Positions 26,049 to 35,986 of a DNA stretch of 64,000 nt are shown here, piece after piece (the stretch's first letter is position 1; the number at the start of each line of letters is the position of its first letter). The notes beneath the pieces were generated by a model. That model was not told where the DNA came from. It was given only the letters and a program-made list of their open reading frames with translations, and searched no databases. A program made the translations under genes and the position numbers. The stretch is from assembly GCA_963793825.1 (NCBI GenBank), contig CAWCBE010000009.1, forward strand, positions 1-64,000. Reading direction: 5' to 3'. The DNA is from RYN-230 sp963793825 (GTDB taxonomy: Bacteria; Actinomycetota; Actinomycetes; Streptosporangiales; Streptosporangiaceae).

Positions 26049-28488
26049 GTGGCCCCGCGGCTAGTCGAATGGCCGCTGCGGTGCGGGCCGGTACCGCCGC
26101 TGGCCGACTGCCACAGCCCCCGCCCGGAGACCGGCATGGGACTGATCGGGAAGCTGGACCCGGGCGACACGTTAGTGCTCACCGCGGCGGGCGCCCCGGG
26201 CTCCCCGCGGCAGGCCGCGCTCGGCGGCAGCGGCAAGACCCAGCTCGCCGCCGCGCTGGCCCACTCGCTGTGGGATGCCCGCGGGGTTGACCTGCTCGTC
26301 TGGGTCTGCGCGACCAGCCGGGAGGCCATCCGCGGCGGCTACGCGCTGGCCCTCGCCGATCTTGGCGCCGCCGACCCGGACGATGGCCTGGCGGCCGCCG
26401 CCGAGCGCTTCCTGGCCTGGCTGTCCGGCACCGAGCGGCGCTGGCTGGTGGTCCTCGACGACCTGGCCGACCCGGCCGACCTGGACGGCCTGTGGCCGGA
26501 GAGCACCGAGGGCCGGGTGCTGGTCACCACCCGGCGGGAGGACGGCCTGGCCGCGCCGAACCGCCGTCTCGCCGGGGTCGGCGCGTTCAGCATGCGGGAG
26601 TCGCTGGCCTACCTGACCGCGCGGCTGACCACCGACCCGGGACAGCGCACCGAGGCTCTCGACCTGGCCACGGACCTGGACGGCCAGCCGCTGGCGCTGG
26701 GCCACGCCACCGCCGCGATGATCTGCACCGGGGGTAGCTGCCGTGACTACCGGGGCTGGTTCCACGACCGCCGGCGGCGGCTGGCCAGCGCCGACCCGCT
26801 CTCCCGGGCCACCGACCCGCTGGCCGGGCCGGCGGCCGCCCCCGGGATCACCGACGTCACCTGGTCCCTCGCCATCGACCTGGCCGACCAGATCCCCCCG
26901 GCCGGGTTCGCCCGGCCGATGCTGGCGCTGGCCGCGCTGCTCGACCCGGCCGGCATCCCGGGCGTGGTCTTCACCAGCCCGGCCGCCTGCGGCTACCTCA
27001 GCGGCCACCCGGCCATGCCCGCCGACCCGGGGCACGCGCGGGAGGCCGTGCACAACCTGGCCCGGGCCGGGCTGGTCACCATCAACCCGGCCAGCACCAC
27101 CCGGACCGTCCAGCTGCATCCGCTGGTGCAGGCGATGGCCCGGGCCGCGATCCCGGAGGCCGAATTCGAGCACGCGGTGAAGTCCGCGGCGGACGCGCTC
27201 TACCAGGCGTGGCCCGGCCAGCAGGCCCCGCCGCGACTGGCCCAGGCACTGCGGGACTGCGCTGACCCGGCTCCGGGAGTGCGCCGGCGACGTGCTGTGG
27301 CAGCCGGAGGCCCACCCGGTCTTACTCAGGGCGGGCGAGAGCCTGTCCAGCGGGGAGGTGAGCGGCGCGGCCGTGGCCTACTGGCTGGCGCTGCTGGACA
27401 CCGCGGCCCGGGTGCTCGGCCCGGCGCACCCGCAGACGCTGCTCTGCCGGGACGGCCTGGCCGCCGCGTACGAGGCGGCCGGGCGGCTGGACGAGGCCCT
27501 CGCCGTGCACGAGCGCACCCTGGCCGAGCGGCAGCAGGGGCTGGGGAACGACCATCCGGACACGCTGGCCTCCTGCGGCCACCTGGCCCGGGTCTACGCA
27601 GCGGCGGACCGTCACTCCGACGCGCTGCCGCAGTACGAGCGGGTGGTCGCCGACCGCGAATGGGTGCTCGGGGCCCGGCATCCGGACACCCTGGCCGCGC
27701 GCAGCGACCTGGCCGCCGCCTACCTGGCCGCGGGCCGCCAGGACCAGGCCCTGCCGCTCTACGAGCAGACCCTCGCCGACCTGGAACGGAGCATGGGCCC
27801 GGCCCATCCGGACACGCTCGCCGCCCGGGCCGGGCTGGCCCAGGCGTACCACGCCGCCGGCCAGCTCAAGCAGGCCGTCCCGCTGTACGAGCGGAGCCTG
27901 GCCGAGCGGGAACGGACCCAGGGCCCGGACCACCCGGACACGGTCAGCGCGCGGGCCGACCTGGCCTACGCCTACCGGACCGCGGACCGGATGAAGCTGG
28001 CGCTGCCGCAGTACGAGCGGGTCGTCGCCGACCGGGAGCGGACGCTGGGCAGCTATCACCCGGACACGCTGACGGCCCGCGGGAACCTGGCCAACGCCTA
28101 CCTCGCCGCCCGGCGGGTCAAGGACGCGGTGACCGTCTACGAGCGGACCCTGACCGACCGGGAGATGGCCCAGGGCACCGACGACACCGACACCCTGACC
28201 GCCCGCGGCAACCTGGCCAACGCCTACCACTCGGCGGGCCGGCTCAAGGACGCCCTCCCGCTCTATGAGCAGACGCTGGCCGACTGCGAGCGGGTGCTCG
28301 GCCCCACCCACCAGGCCACCCTCACATCCCGGGCCAACCTGGCGTCCGCGTACCACGCCGCGCTCCGGCTCACCGACGCGATCACCGTGTTCGAGCGCAC
28401 CCTCGCGGACTGCGAGCAGGGCCTCGGCCCGGACCACCCGCTGACCCGGGCCGTCCGGGAGAACCTCGAGGCGGCCAGCCGGACCTGA
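26049..28488 (+). pseudogene. NB-ARC/STAND ATPase with TPR repeats, frameshifted
   Basis: A STAND-type signalling protein. The ATPase part (26049 to about 27265) has a Walker A-like GGSGKTQLAAALAHSLW, Walker B RRWLVVLDDLADPADL and GRVLVTTRREDGL, then a winged-helix region ending RTVQLHPLVQAMARAAIP. The second part (from about 27265, in another frame) has about eight tetratricopeptide repeats of 42 residues with the motif HPDTLxxRxxLAxAY. Joining them needs one base removed near 27250-27265 (ALTRLRECAGDVLWQPEA expected). GTG 26049 is the earliest start, though in-frame coding-like sequence (QVTAVRGRF) continues upstream to a TAG. Such proteins often act in regulation or defence; no partner is evident here. 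Confidence 0.75.
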
Positions 28489-28500
28489 GCGGCCGGATGC

Positions 28501-29570
28501 TCAGCCGCGGTCCCTCAGCGCGGCGACCAGCGCCGGGATAACCTCAGCCAGGTCCCCGATGACCGCGTAGTCGGCCCGGGACATGATCGGGGCCGCCGGG
28601 TCGGTGTTGACCACGATGATGTGCTTGGCGCTGCCGCAGCCCGCCATGTGCTGGATCGCCCCGCTGATCCCGCAGGCCAGGTACAGCTCCGGGGTGATCT
28701 TCGTGCCGGTCTGGCCGACCTGCTGGGTGTGCGGCCGCCAGCCCTGGCTGGTCACCACCCGGGACACCCCGACCACCCCGCCGAGCAGCCCGGCCAGCTC
28801 CTCCAGCGGGGCGAAGCCGTCCGGGCCGCCGACCCCGCGGCCGCCGCCGACCACCACCCGCGCGGTGGCCAGCGACACCCCGCCGCCCTGGTCGGCGGAC
28901 ACCGCCGCGCGGACCCGCAGGTCCGCCTCGGTCAGCTCGGGCTTGTGCTGGTGCACCACGGGCAGCGGCGCGGCGGCGCCCGTGGCCGCCTCGCCCATGC
29001 CCGCCTCGCCCGCGCCCGCCTCGCCCGTACCCGCCCCGCCCGGGTCCGCCCCGCCCGGGTCCGCCGCGTCCGCGGACACCGTGGCCAGCGCGGGCGAGCC
29101 TTCCAGCACCGCGTCTTCCAGCAGCAGGCCGGCCCAGCGCTGCCGGACCAGCCGGTAGGTCCGGCCGGGGGCCGGGGTGATTTCCAGGCAGTTCGCGGCC
29201 ACCGGCTGGCCGGTGATCGCGCCCAGGTAGGCCATCACCTCGCTGCCCCGGTCGGTGGCCGCGGCCAGCACTGCGGCCGCCCCGCCGGCCCGGCCGCCCC
29301 GCCCGGCCCGGCCAGCCCGGCCAGCACCCGGGCCCAGGCGCGCGGCGCGTACCCGTCCAGCTGGTCCGGCTGCACCGCGTGGACCTCGCCGACCCCGGCC
29401 GCGCCGAGCACGTCCAGCGGCAGCCGGCCGGCCGTGCCGAACGTCACCGCGAGCAGCGGGCCGCCCCCGTCCGCCCCGGCGGCCAGCCCGCGGGCCAGGG
29501 CCAGCGCGCGCAGCGAGGCGTCCACGACGGCATCCGCGGAGTCCAGCTCGACCAGGCAGAGCACGCTCAC
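28501..29570 (-). pseudogene. etfA: Electron transfer flavoprotein alpha subunit, frameshifted
   Basis: The alpha subunit of an ETF that would carry electrons from the adjacent dimethylglycine-dehydrogenase-like enzyme to the quinone pool. The N-terminal domain is read from GTG 29570 (VLCLVELDSADAVVDASLRA) and the FAD domain in a second frame (LAAATDRGSEVMAYLGAITG, then RVVVGGGRGVGGPDGF, SQGWRPHTQQVGQTGTKI and YLACGISGAIQHMAG). The switch lies near 29275-29310. The span of 1070 nt fits one missing base. A Gly/Ala/Glu-rich linker encoded by short repeats (about 28975-29070) is inserted between domains. The GTG start overlaps the etfB stop. Confidence 0.83.
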
Positions 29571-30333
29571 CGCAGCACCCCCAGCTCCTCCAGCACCCGG
29601 ACCAGCGCGGGCACCGCACCGGCCCCGGTGCCCAGCACGGTGGCCTGCTGGCGCTGCTCGGCGGGCACCCGCAGCCCGGTCATCCGCAGCCCTTCTGGCT
29701 GCCAGTCCGGGTGGTACTCCTCGATCACCGCCCGCTTGGCCCGCAGCCGCCCGGGCAGCGAGGGATACCGGGGCAGGTTGATGCCCTCCTTGACGGTGAT
29801 CACCGCGGGCAGCCGGAATTCGAAGGTCTCCTCGCTGCCCCGGTACTCCCGCCGGGCCCGGGCCCGGCCGCCGGAGATAGCCAGGTGCTTGATGCCGGTC
29901 GCGCACGGCCAGCCGAGGTCCTCGGCGACCCGGATCCCGACCTGGTAGTCACCGGTGTCGGCCGCCTCGTTGCCGAGCAGCAGCAGGTCATAGCCCGCCC
30001 CGTCGGCGGCCTGGCGGCGCACCTGGGCGGCGATCGCGGCGGCGGTCGCGACCGGGCCCCACTCCCGGCCGTCGGTCTCCAGCAGGATGGCCCGCCCGGC
30101 GCCGAGGGCCAGGGTGTCGCGCAGCTGCTCGGCGGCCGCGGCCGGTCCCAGCGTCAGCACCGTGACGTTCCCCCCCAACGTCCCGTCAGCTGGACTGCCT
30201 CCTCCACGGCGCACTCCTCGTGCGGGCTGATGGCGAACCCCGACATCCGGGTGTCCACCTCCTGCCCGCCCGCGGTGACCACGATCCGGCCGCCGACCTG
30301 GGGCACCCGCTTGACGCAGACGCAGATCTCCAT
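29567..30333 (-). pseudogene. etfB: Electron transfer flavoprotein beta subunit, frameshifted
   Basis: The beta subunit of the ETF. The N-terminus MEICVCVKRVPQVGGRIVV starts at ATG 30333 and continues to ECAVEEAVQLTG. The rest (NVTVLTLGPAAAAEQLRDTL, then YDLLLLGNEAADTGDYQVGI and LRMTGLRVPAEQRQQ) is in another frame. The switch falls at a run of seven C (plus strand, about 30172-30178), and one added base would restore about 255 residues. A homopolymer slip or sequencing error is the simplest cause. It begins 5 nt after the dehydrogenase stop and overlaps etfA, forming one operon. Confidence 0.85.
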
Positions 30334-30338
30334 GCCGG

Positions 30339-33209
30339 TCAGCCCCGGATCCGCTCGTTGTCCGGGTCGAACAGCGGGGTGGCGCCGGCCACCGCGACCG
30401 TGACCGGGTATTGCTCGCCGAAGTACTCCACGGCGAGGCGGGTGCCCGCCGTGGCGTAATGCGGCGGCAGGTAGGCCATCAGCAGGTGCCTGCCGACCGA
30501 CGGTCCCGACCCGGCGCTGGTCACGTAGGACGGGCGGCCCTTGGCGTCCACCAGCCGCTCGCCGCCCGCGGTCAGGACCGGCTCGCCGCCGAGCATGTAG
30601 CGCGGTTCCCCGCCGCCGCTGGCGTGGTCGTCCACGGTCAGCGTGCACAGCACGGCCGCCGGGTCCGCCGCCCGCTGCCCGAGGTAGGCGGCCTTGCCGA
30701 TGAACTCCTGCTGCTTCACCCGGGGCCGGGTCATCCCGGCCTCGACCAGCGTGTAATCCGCGGTGAGCTCGGCACCCATGGCCCGGTAGCCCTTTTCCAG
30801 CCGCCCGGTCGTGCCGTACACGCCGATGCCGGCCGGCACCAGCCCGTGCCGGGCGCCCGCCGCCCACAGCGCGTCCCACAGGCGGCCGCCCTGCTCCATC
30901 GGTACGTGCAGTTCCCAGCCCAGCTCGCCGACGTAGGAGATGCGCGAGGCGAGCACCGACAGGCCGCCGATCTCCAGCTCCCGGCAGGTGCCGAACGGGA
31001 ATCCGTCGTGGCTCACGTCGCCGGCCGTCACCGAGCCGAGCACCTCGCGGGCCCGCGGGCCCCACAGGCCCAGCGTGGCCCGGGCCGAGGTCAGGTCGGC
31101 CAGCGCGGCCGAGCCGTCGGCGGGCAGGTGCTCCGCGAACCAGGCCAGGTCGGCCTGGCCGGTGGCGCCGCCGGTGACCACCCGGAACCACTGCGGGCCG
31201 AGCCGCATGATGGTCAGGTCGGCCTTGAACCCGCCCCGCTCGTTCAGCAGCGAGGTGTAGATGACCCGGCCGGGCGCCACGTCCAGCTGGGCGACGGCCA
31301 GCGACTGCACCAGGTCCAGCGCGGACGGCCCGGTCACGTCGAAGATGGCGAACGCGGACAGGTCAACCAGCGCGCAGGATTCCCGCATGGCCAGGTGCTC
31401 GGCGTTGATGACCGGCGACCACCAGCGGGCGTCCCATTCGCTGGTGCGGGGCATGAGCCGCCCCTCGTAGCGCGGCAGCAGCGCCTGGTTCGAGGCGTAC
31501 CAGTGCGGCCGCTCCCACCCGGCCGTCTCGTGGAACACCGCGCCGAGCTCGCGTTCCCGGTCGTACACCGGGCTGACCCGGACCGGACGGCCGGACTCCC
31601 ACTGCTCGGCCGGGTGCACGATGCCGTACATCTTGTTGAAGCCCTCACGGGCCCGCGCCTCGATGTGCGCGGCGGTCCGCTGGCACGGGTAGAACCGGGC
31701 GATGGCGGCCTCGTCCACGTCCACCGCGGGAACCTGGCCGCTCATCCACTCGGCCACGGCGCGGCCGACGCCCGGGCCTTCCTTGATCCAGCTGGCCGCG
31801 GCCGACCACAGCCCGTCCACCCCGGGCACCGGGCCGAGCAGCGGGTGGCCGTCCGGGGTCATCGAGATCAGCCCGTTGATCGCGTACCGGACCCCGGCGC
31901 TCTCGTCGCCGAGCAGCTCGGGCATGAGCTCCAGGGCCTCGGCCAGCTGCGGGTCGAAGTCGTCCGCGGTGAACGGCAGCTCGGTCGGGGACAGCGCCGA
32001 CTCCTCGATGGACGGGATGTCGTCCGGGCTGACGATGATCGGCCGGTGCGCGTAGGAGCCCACCTCCATGTCGCCGCCGTGCTGCCGCTCGTACATGTTG
32101 GTGTCCACGTCCCGCACGATCGGGTAGCTGATCTCCCCGGGCGTGTCCGCGAACAGCGCGATCGGCCCGACGCTGATCATCTGGTGCACGATGGGGGTGA
32201 GCGGGATGTGCGCCCCGGCCATCCGGGCGATGCGCGGGCTCCACACGCCGCAGCACACGACGACGATGGGCGTCTCGATGTCGCCCGCGGTGGTCCGCAC
32301 CGCGGTGATCCGGGGCGCGCCAGCCCGGCCGGCCCCGGCGGTGTCGATGCCGAGCACCTCGGCACCGGCCAGCACCTGGAGCGCGCCGGACGCCTGGGCC
32401 TCCTCGCGCATCAGGGTGCCGGCCCGCAGCGAGTCGACCACCCCGACGGTGGGGAAGTGCGCGCCGCCGAGGATCACGGACTCGTCCAGGTAGGGCACCA
32501 GCTTGGCCACCTCGGCCGGGGTGATGACCTGGCCCGGGATGCCCCACGCCTTGGCCGCGGTGCACCGGCGGCGCAGTTCGGCCAGCCGGGCCGGGGTACG
32601 GGCCACCTCGATGCCGCCGCTGCCGGTGAACACGCCGAGGGCCTGGTACTGCTCGGTGCTGTCGCGGGTCAGTTCCATCATCATCTTCGAGTACTCGATG
32701 GGGAAGATGAAGTTGGAGGCGTGCCCGGTGGAGCCGCCCGGGTTGGGCATCGGGCCCTTGTCCACCAGGACCAGGTCACGCCAGCCGAGCCGGGCCAGGT
32801 GGCAGGCCAGGCTGTTGCCGACGATCCCGGCGCCCACCTTGGCCGGGGTGATGACCTGGCCCGGGATGCCCCACGCCTTGGCCGCGGTGCACCGGCGGCG
32901 CAGTTCGGCCAGCCGGGCCGGTGTACGGGCCACCTCGATGCCGCCGCTGCCGGTGAACACGCCGAGGGCCTGGTACTGCTCGGTGCTGTCGCGGGTCAGT
33001 TCCATCATCATCTTCGAGTACTCGATGGGGAAGATGAAGTTGGACGCGTGCCCGGTGGAGCCGCCCGGGTTGGGCATCGGGCCCTTGTCCACCAGCACCA
33101 GGTCACGCCAGCCGAGCCGGGCCAGGTGGCAGGCCAGGCTGTTGCCGACGATCCCGGCGCCCACGATGACGGCGCTGGCCCGGGCCGGTGTGTCAGTCAT
33201 TCCGCTCAT
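30339..33209 (-). CDS. Dimethylglycine/sarcosine dehydrogenase-like flavoprotein with GcvT domain and duplicated N-terminus
   Basis: A 956-residue flavoprotein of the DMGDH/sarcosine dehydrogenase family. It oxidatively demethylates an N-methyl amino acid and passes the one-carbon unit to THF through its C-terminal GcvT-like domain (CALVDLSAFAIFDVTGPSA, then SRISYVGELGWELHVPMEQ). The FAD Rossmann motif VGAGIVGNSLACHLARLG occurs twice, because a 327-bp in-frame tandem duplication repeats the first 109 residues of the oxidase domain. Without it the length (about 847) is normal. The downstream etfB and etfA genes would accept its electrons. ATG 33209 or 33200 are both possible starts. Confidence 0.88.
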   Translation of the reverse strand: MSGMTDTPARASAVIVGAGIVGNSLACHLARLGWRDLVLVDKGPMPNPGGSTGHASNFIFPIEYSKMMMELTRDSTEQYQALGVFTGSGGIEVARTPARLAELRRRCTAAKAWGIPGQVITPAKVGAGIVGNSLACHLARLGWRDLVLVDKGPMPNPGGSTGHASNFIFPIEYSKMMMELTRDSTEQYQALGVFTGSGGIEVARTPARLAELRRRCTAAKAWGIPGQVITPAEVAKLVPYLDESVILGGAHFPTVGVVDSLRAGTLMREEAQASGALQVLAGAEVLGIDTAGAGRAGAPRITAVRTTAGDIETPIVVVCCGVWSPRIARMAGAHIPLTPIVHQMISVGPIALFADTPGEISYPIVRDVDTNMYERQHGGDMEVGSYAHRPIIVSPDDIPSIEESALSPTELPFTADDFDPQLAEALELMPELLGDESAGVRYAINGLISMTPDGHPLLGPVPGVDGLWSAAASWIKEGPGVGRAVAEWMSGQVPAVDVDEAAIARFYPCQRTAAHIEARAREGFNKMYGIVHPAEQWESGRPVRVSPVYDRERELGAVFHETAGWERPHWYASNQALLPRYEGRLMPRTSEWDARWWSPVINAEHLAMRESCALVDLSAFAIFDVTGPSALDLVQSLAVAQLDVAPGRVIYTSLLNERGGFKADLTIMRLGPQWFRVVTGGATGQADLAWFAEHLPADGSAALADLTSARATLGLWGPRAREVLGSVTAGDVSHDGFPFGTCRELEIGGLSVLASRISYVGELGWELHVPMEQGGRLWDALWAAGARHGLVPAGIGVYGTTGRLEKGYRAMGAELTADYTLVEAGMTRPRVKQQEFIGKAAYLGQRAADPAAVLCTLTVDDHASGGGEPRYMLGGEPVLTAGGERLVDAKGRPSYVTSAGSGPSVGRHLLMAYLPPHYATAGTRLAVEYFGEQYPVTVAVAGATPLFDPDNERIRG
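32514..33164. repeat. 327-bp near-identical tandem duplication
   Basis: Copies at 32514-32837 and 32841-33164, offset by exactly 327 bp (109 codons). Only about three mismatches were noticed over 324 bp (for example GGGGTACG against GGTGTACG, GGAGGCG against GGACGCG). It keeps the reading frame of the dehydrogenase and duplicates the FAD-binding N-terminal segment. Confidence 0.95.
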
Positions 33210-33255
33210 TCCCGCCCATCCGTGTTGTCGCCCCCCGGCGGGGCGCCGGTGAGTT

Positions 33256-33298
33256 GCATCGGCCCCGCCACCCGGCACTGCGGCGGCGGGGCCGATGC
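33256..33298. terminator. 14-bp stem hairpin between permease and dehydrogenase
   Basis: Arms GCATCGGCCCCGCC (33256-33269) and GGCGGGGCCGATGC (33285-33298) are perfectly complementary around a 15-nt loop. The hairpin lies 29 nt after the permease stop and 47 nt before the dehydrogenase ATG on the minus strand. It may terminate or attenuate transcription between them. Confidence 0.7.
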
Positions 33299-33326
33299 AG
33301 CCAACTGTGTGCCGCCTGGCCCGCGG

Positions 33327-34964
33327 TTACTCGACCGGAATCTCCTTGTTGATCAGGCCCAGGTCGATGCCCTGGCGGCTGCGCACGATCCGGGCGATCA
33401 CGTACACCACGATGGCCAGCACGTACATGCCGCCCATGAAGTACAGCGAGTTGTGGTTGTTCACCCCGTACGCGCTGTTGGTCAGCCACTCATACAGGTT
33501 GTAGCCGAGCAGCCCGATGGTGACGACGCCCGCCAGCGGCACCAGGGGCACCCCGGCAACCTTGATCCGGCTGGCCGGCGACGCCCGCCACAGGTCCGGC
33601 TTGAGCCACGGCAGCAGCACCACCGCGATCGCGCTGAACAGGTAGGTCACCGCGATGACCAGGGTGGCGTCCAGCGTGTAGGTCTCGAAGGTGAGGTTGT
33701 AGGCGTAGACCGCGCTGACGATGACCGCCGGGGCGAGCATCAGGATCAGCGAGTAGAACGGCACCTTGCGCTTCTCCGACACCTCGGCGGCCCGGTCCGG
33801 CAGCACCCGGTCGAACGCGGCGGCGAAGATGACCCGGGTCGAGGACAGGAACAGGGTGCCGACCCAGCCGATGAACCACAGCGCCATGAGCAGGATGAGC
33901 ACCGTCTGGAACACGGTGTTGTGCACCAGCCAGCCGGCGAACATCACCGGGTAGGGCCAGATCGGGATGGGCGAGCTGACCTTGCCGCCACTGTAGAACG
34001 CCGTCCAGTACAGCGCGTTGGCGTTGTTGTAGAAAGCGTTGCCGAATGTCTTCGCCACCACCAGCAGGAAGATCACGGACAGGATCACGGTGATCCACAG
34101 GCCGGAGAACATCCCGGCGAAGACGCGCTTGAAGTCACTGGCCCCGCGGATCTCGCCGTAGAGCGTGGAACCCCAGTTCGGCCACAGCAGGTAGAACATC
34201 ATCATCGGGACCAGCAGCATGCTCGCGCCGATCGGGGTGAAGCCAAAGACCGGTGACACGTAACCGTTCTTGGCCGCCAGGGCGTTGGTCTTGCCGTAGG
34301 CGTTGCTGACCCCGAAGATCTTGTGCGCCTCGGTGTTGAACGACGAGATGAAATTCGCCTTGCTGTTGACCAGCAGCAGGATGACGATGACGGCGAAGCC
34401 GACCAGGCCGGCGTAGAAGCACCACTTCTGGATCCGGGCGTACCCGGCCATGCCGAGCGAGACGAGCACGCCGGCCAGCGCGATCGTGATGACGGAAACC
34501 ACGAAGATCCCGGTCTTGGTGGCGAACCAGGTCGCGCCGCTGGGATCACCGAGCGTCGCCCACAACGGCTGGAACAGCTCCACCGAGAGGATGTTGCCGT
34601 AGATCGGCGCCCACAGCCACAGGATGAACCACCACCCGGTGGCCGCCATCACGAAACCGAGGCCGCTGCCCAGGATCCGGCTCTGCCAGACGTAGTCACC
34701 GCCCGCCCGGGGGATGGTGACGATCAGCCCCGCATAGGCGATGACCAGGAACGAGACCCAGACACCCGAAACCAGGATCGAGGTGATCAGCTGGCCTTTG
34801 GGGATGAAGGACTGGAACGAGAACTCGTAGATCCCCAGCGTCACCACATTGGTGGCCAGCACCGCGTAGATCATGGAATCCCGGACGGACCAGCCACGGA
34901 CCAGGCCGGTGGCTTTGCGCAAGAAGAGTGTTGGCGTCTCGCCGCCAATTGCGTCAGTTGCCAT
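33327..34964 (-). CDS. APC superfamily amino acid/amine permease
   Basis: A 545-residue cytoplasmic-membrane permease with about twelve to thirteen hydrophobic helices. The first helix region holds the APC pattern (YAVLATNVVTLGIYEFSF) and the conserved TIPRAGGDYVWQSRIL lies after helix 2. It may import the amine or amino acid used by the downstream dehydrogenase operon; the substrate is not readable from sequence. ATG 34964 follows GGGAG by 6 nt and is preferred over the ATG at 34970. It is separated from the dehydrogenase by a strong hairpin. Confidence 0.88.
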   Translation of the reverse strand: MATDAIGGETPTLFLRKATGLVRGWSVRDSMIYAVLATNVVTLGIYEFSFQSFIPKGQLITSILVSGVWVSFLVIAYAGLIVTIPRAGGDYVWQSRILGSGLGFVMAATGWWFILWLWAPIYGNILSVELFQPLWATLGDPSGATWFATKTGIFVVSVITIALAGVLVSLGMAGYARIQKWCFYAGLVGFAVIVILLLVNSKANFISSFNTEAHKIFGVSNAYGKTNALAAKNGYVSPVFGFTPIGASMLLVPMMMFYLLWPNWGSTLYGEIRGASDFKRVFAGMFSGLWITVILSVIFLLVVAKTFGNAFYNNANALYWTAFYSGGKVSSPIPIWPYPVMFAGWLVHNTVFQTVLILLMALWFIGWVGTLFLSSTRVIFAAAFDRVLPDRAAEVSEKRKVPFYSLILMLAPAVIVSAVYAYNLTFETYTLDATLVIAVTYLFSAIAVVLLPWLKPDLWRASPASRIKVAGVPLVPLAGVVTIGLLGYNLYEWLTNSAYGVNNHNSLYFMGGMYVLAIVVYVIARIVRSRQGIDLGLINKEIPVE

Positions 34965-35035
34965 GCGCATCTCCCAGTTTGGGGGTTATGGGGGCTAGGT
35001 AAGCCTATTGCGCACCCGCTGCGGGCCGGCGGGAA

Positions 35036-35986
35036 TCAGCCATTCACCAGAAGGTATTTGGTAACTTTCCCCTTCTTGGGGTTCAGTTCTAGCACCGCGC
35101 CCTGCAGCACCCCGTCCCCGTAAACGCTGCCGGGGTTGATGGCCAGCGTCCGGCCCATCCGCTTGATCCCGCGGCTCTCGTGAATATGGCCGTGGACCGA
35201 CAGCATGGGCTGGTAGCCGTTGATGGCGTCGCGCACCGCGGTGGAGCCCACCGCCTTCATGACCGCGCCGCCGTGGGTGGGGCGGAGGTTCCCGTCCAGG
35301 GCGGGCGCCTCGTCCAGGCCGGTGCCGTAGGGCGGGGCGTGGAAGTTGAAGATGGCCCGCTCCAGGTCCGGGATCTGGCCGACCACCGCGTCGATCTTCT
35401 TCTTGAGCTCCTCCTCGGGAGCCTCACGGAAGGTGTCCCACGGGGTGGGGTTGGTCCAGCCCATCGACACCAGGGAGAACCCGTCCAGGTCGAGGGCCTT
35501 GCCCTCGCCGAAGCTGACGCAGGGAGACGCCTCGATGACGTCGTCGATCTCCCAGATGTCGTCGTTGCCGCCGTTGAGCACGCACGGGATGTCGCCGCCG
35601 CGGAGCTTGCCGTCCGCCATGTCCAGCCAGCGGTCCAGCGAGCGGATCATCTCCGCGCTGAACCGGCGGTCCACCGCGCCTTCGGTGCCGCTGAGCTCGG
35701 TAAGCTCGTCGGGCGTGACGATGGCCGGGTAGGAGCCCTTGTTGCGGATCTGCTTCTCGACTTCCTCGAGTTCCGCCCGGGTGTCCATCCGGATGGTCTC
35801 GCCGCGGACCACCGCCTGCCAGTACCCGGTGTGCGCCACGATCGGCACCATGACCTTGCCGGTGACGTCCCCGCCGAGCACGACGAGGTCCGCCTTATAG
35901 AAGGCCGCGGCGTTCAGGAACTTGCGCCAGCACACTTCCGAGCCGTGGATATCCGTGGCGAAGAAGACCCTCACACTGCCACCCAT
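35036..35986 (-). CDS. Calcineurin-like metallophosphoesterase
   Basis: A 316-residue dimetal phosphoesterase, probably cytosolic. The metal-binding blocks are in order: FFATDIHGSEVCWRKF (DxH), LVVLGGDVTGKVM (GD), VLNGGNDDIWEID (GN[H/D]), FNFHAPPYGTG (H) and SVHGHIHESRGI (GHxH). The substrate is unknown. ATG 35986 is preferred because AAGGAAGG lies just upstream and the conserved first strand follows at residue 5; the open frame extends to 36091 without a better start. It is transcribed towards the APC permease with a 71-nt gap. Confidence 0.88.
   Translation of the reverse strand: MGGSVRVFFATDIHGSEVCWRKFLNAAAFYKADLVVLGGDVTGKVMVPIVAHTGYWQAVVRGETIRMDTRAELEEVEKQIRNKGSYPAIVTPDELTELSGTEGAVDRRFSAEMIRSLDRWLDMADGKLRGGDIPCVLNGGNDDIWEIDDVIEASPCVSFGEGKALDLDGFSLVSMGWTNPTPWDTFREAPEEELKKKIDAVVGQIPDLERAIFNFHAPPYGTGLDEAPALDGNLRPTHGGAVMKAVGSTAVRDAINGYQPMLSVHGHIHESRGIKRMGRTLAINPGSVYGDGVLQGAVLELNPKKGKVTKYLLVNG

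Noticed and set aside
30411..34256. A 1281-codon open frame antisense to the DMGDH-like and permease genes
   Set aside because: In very GC-rich DNA the frame opposite a real gene stays open by codon bias. Its translation is His/Arg/Gly/Pro rich with no recognisable domain, while the other strand encodes two clear families.
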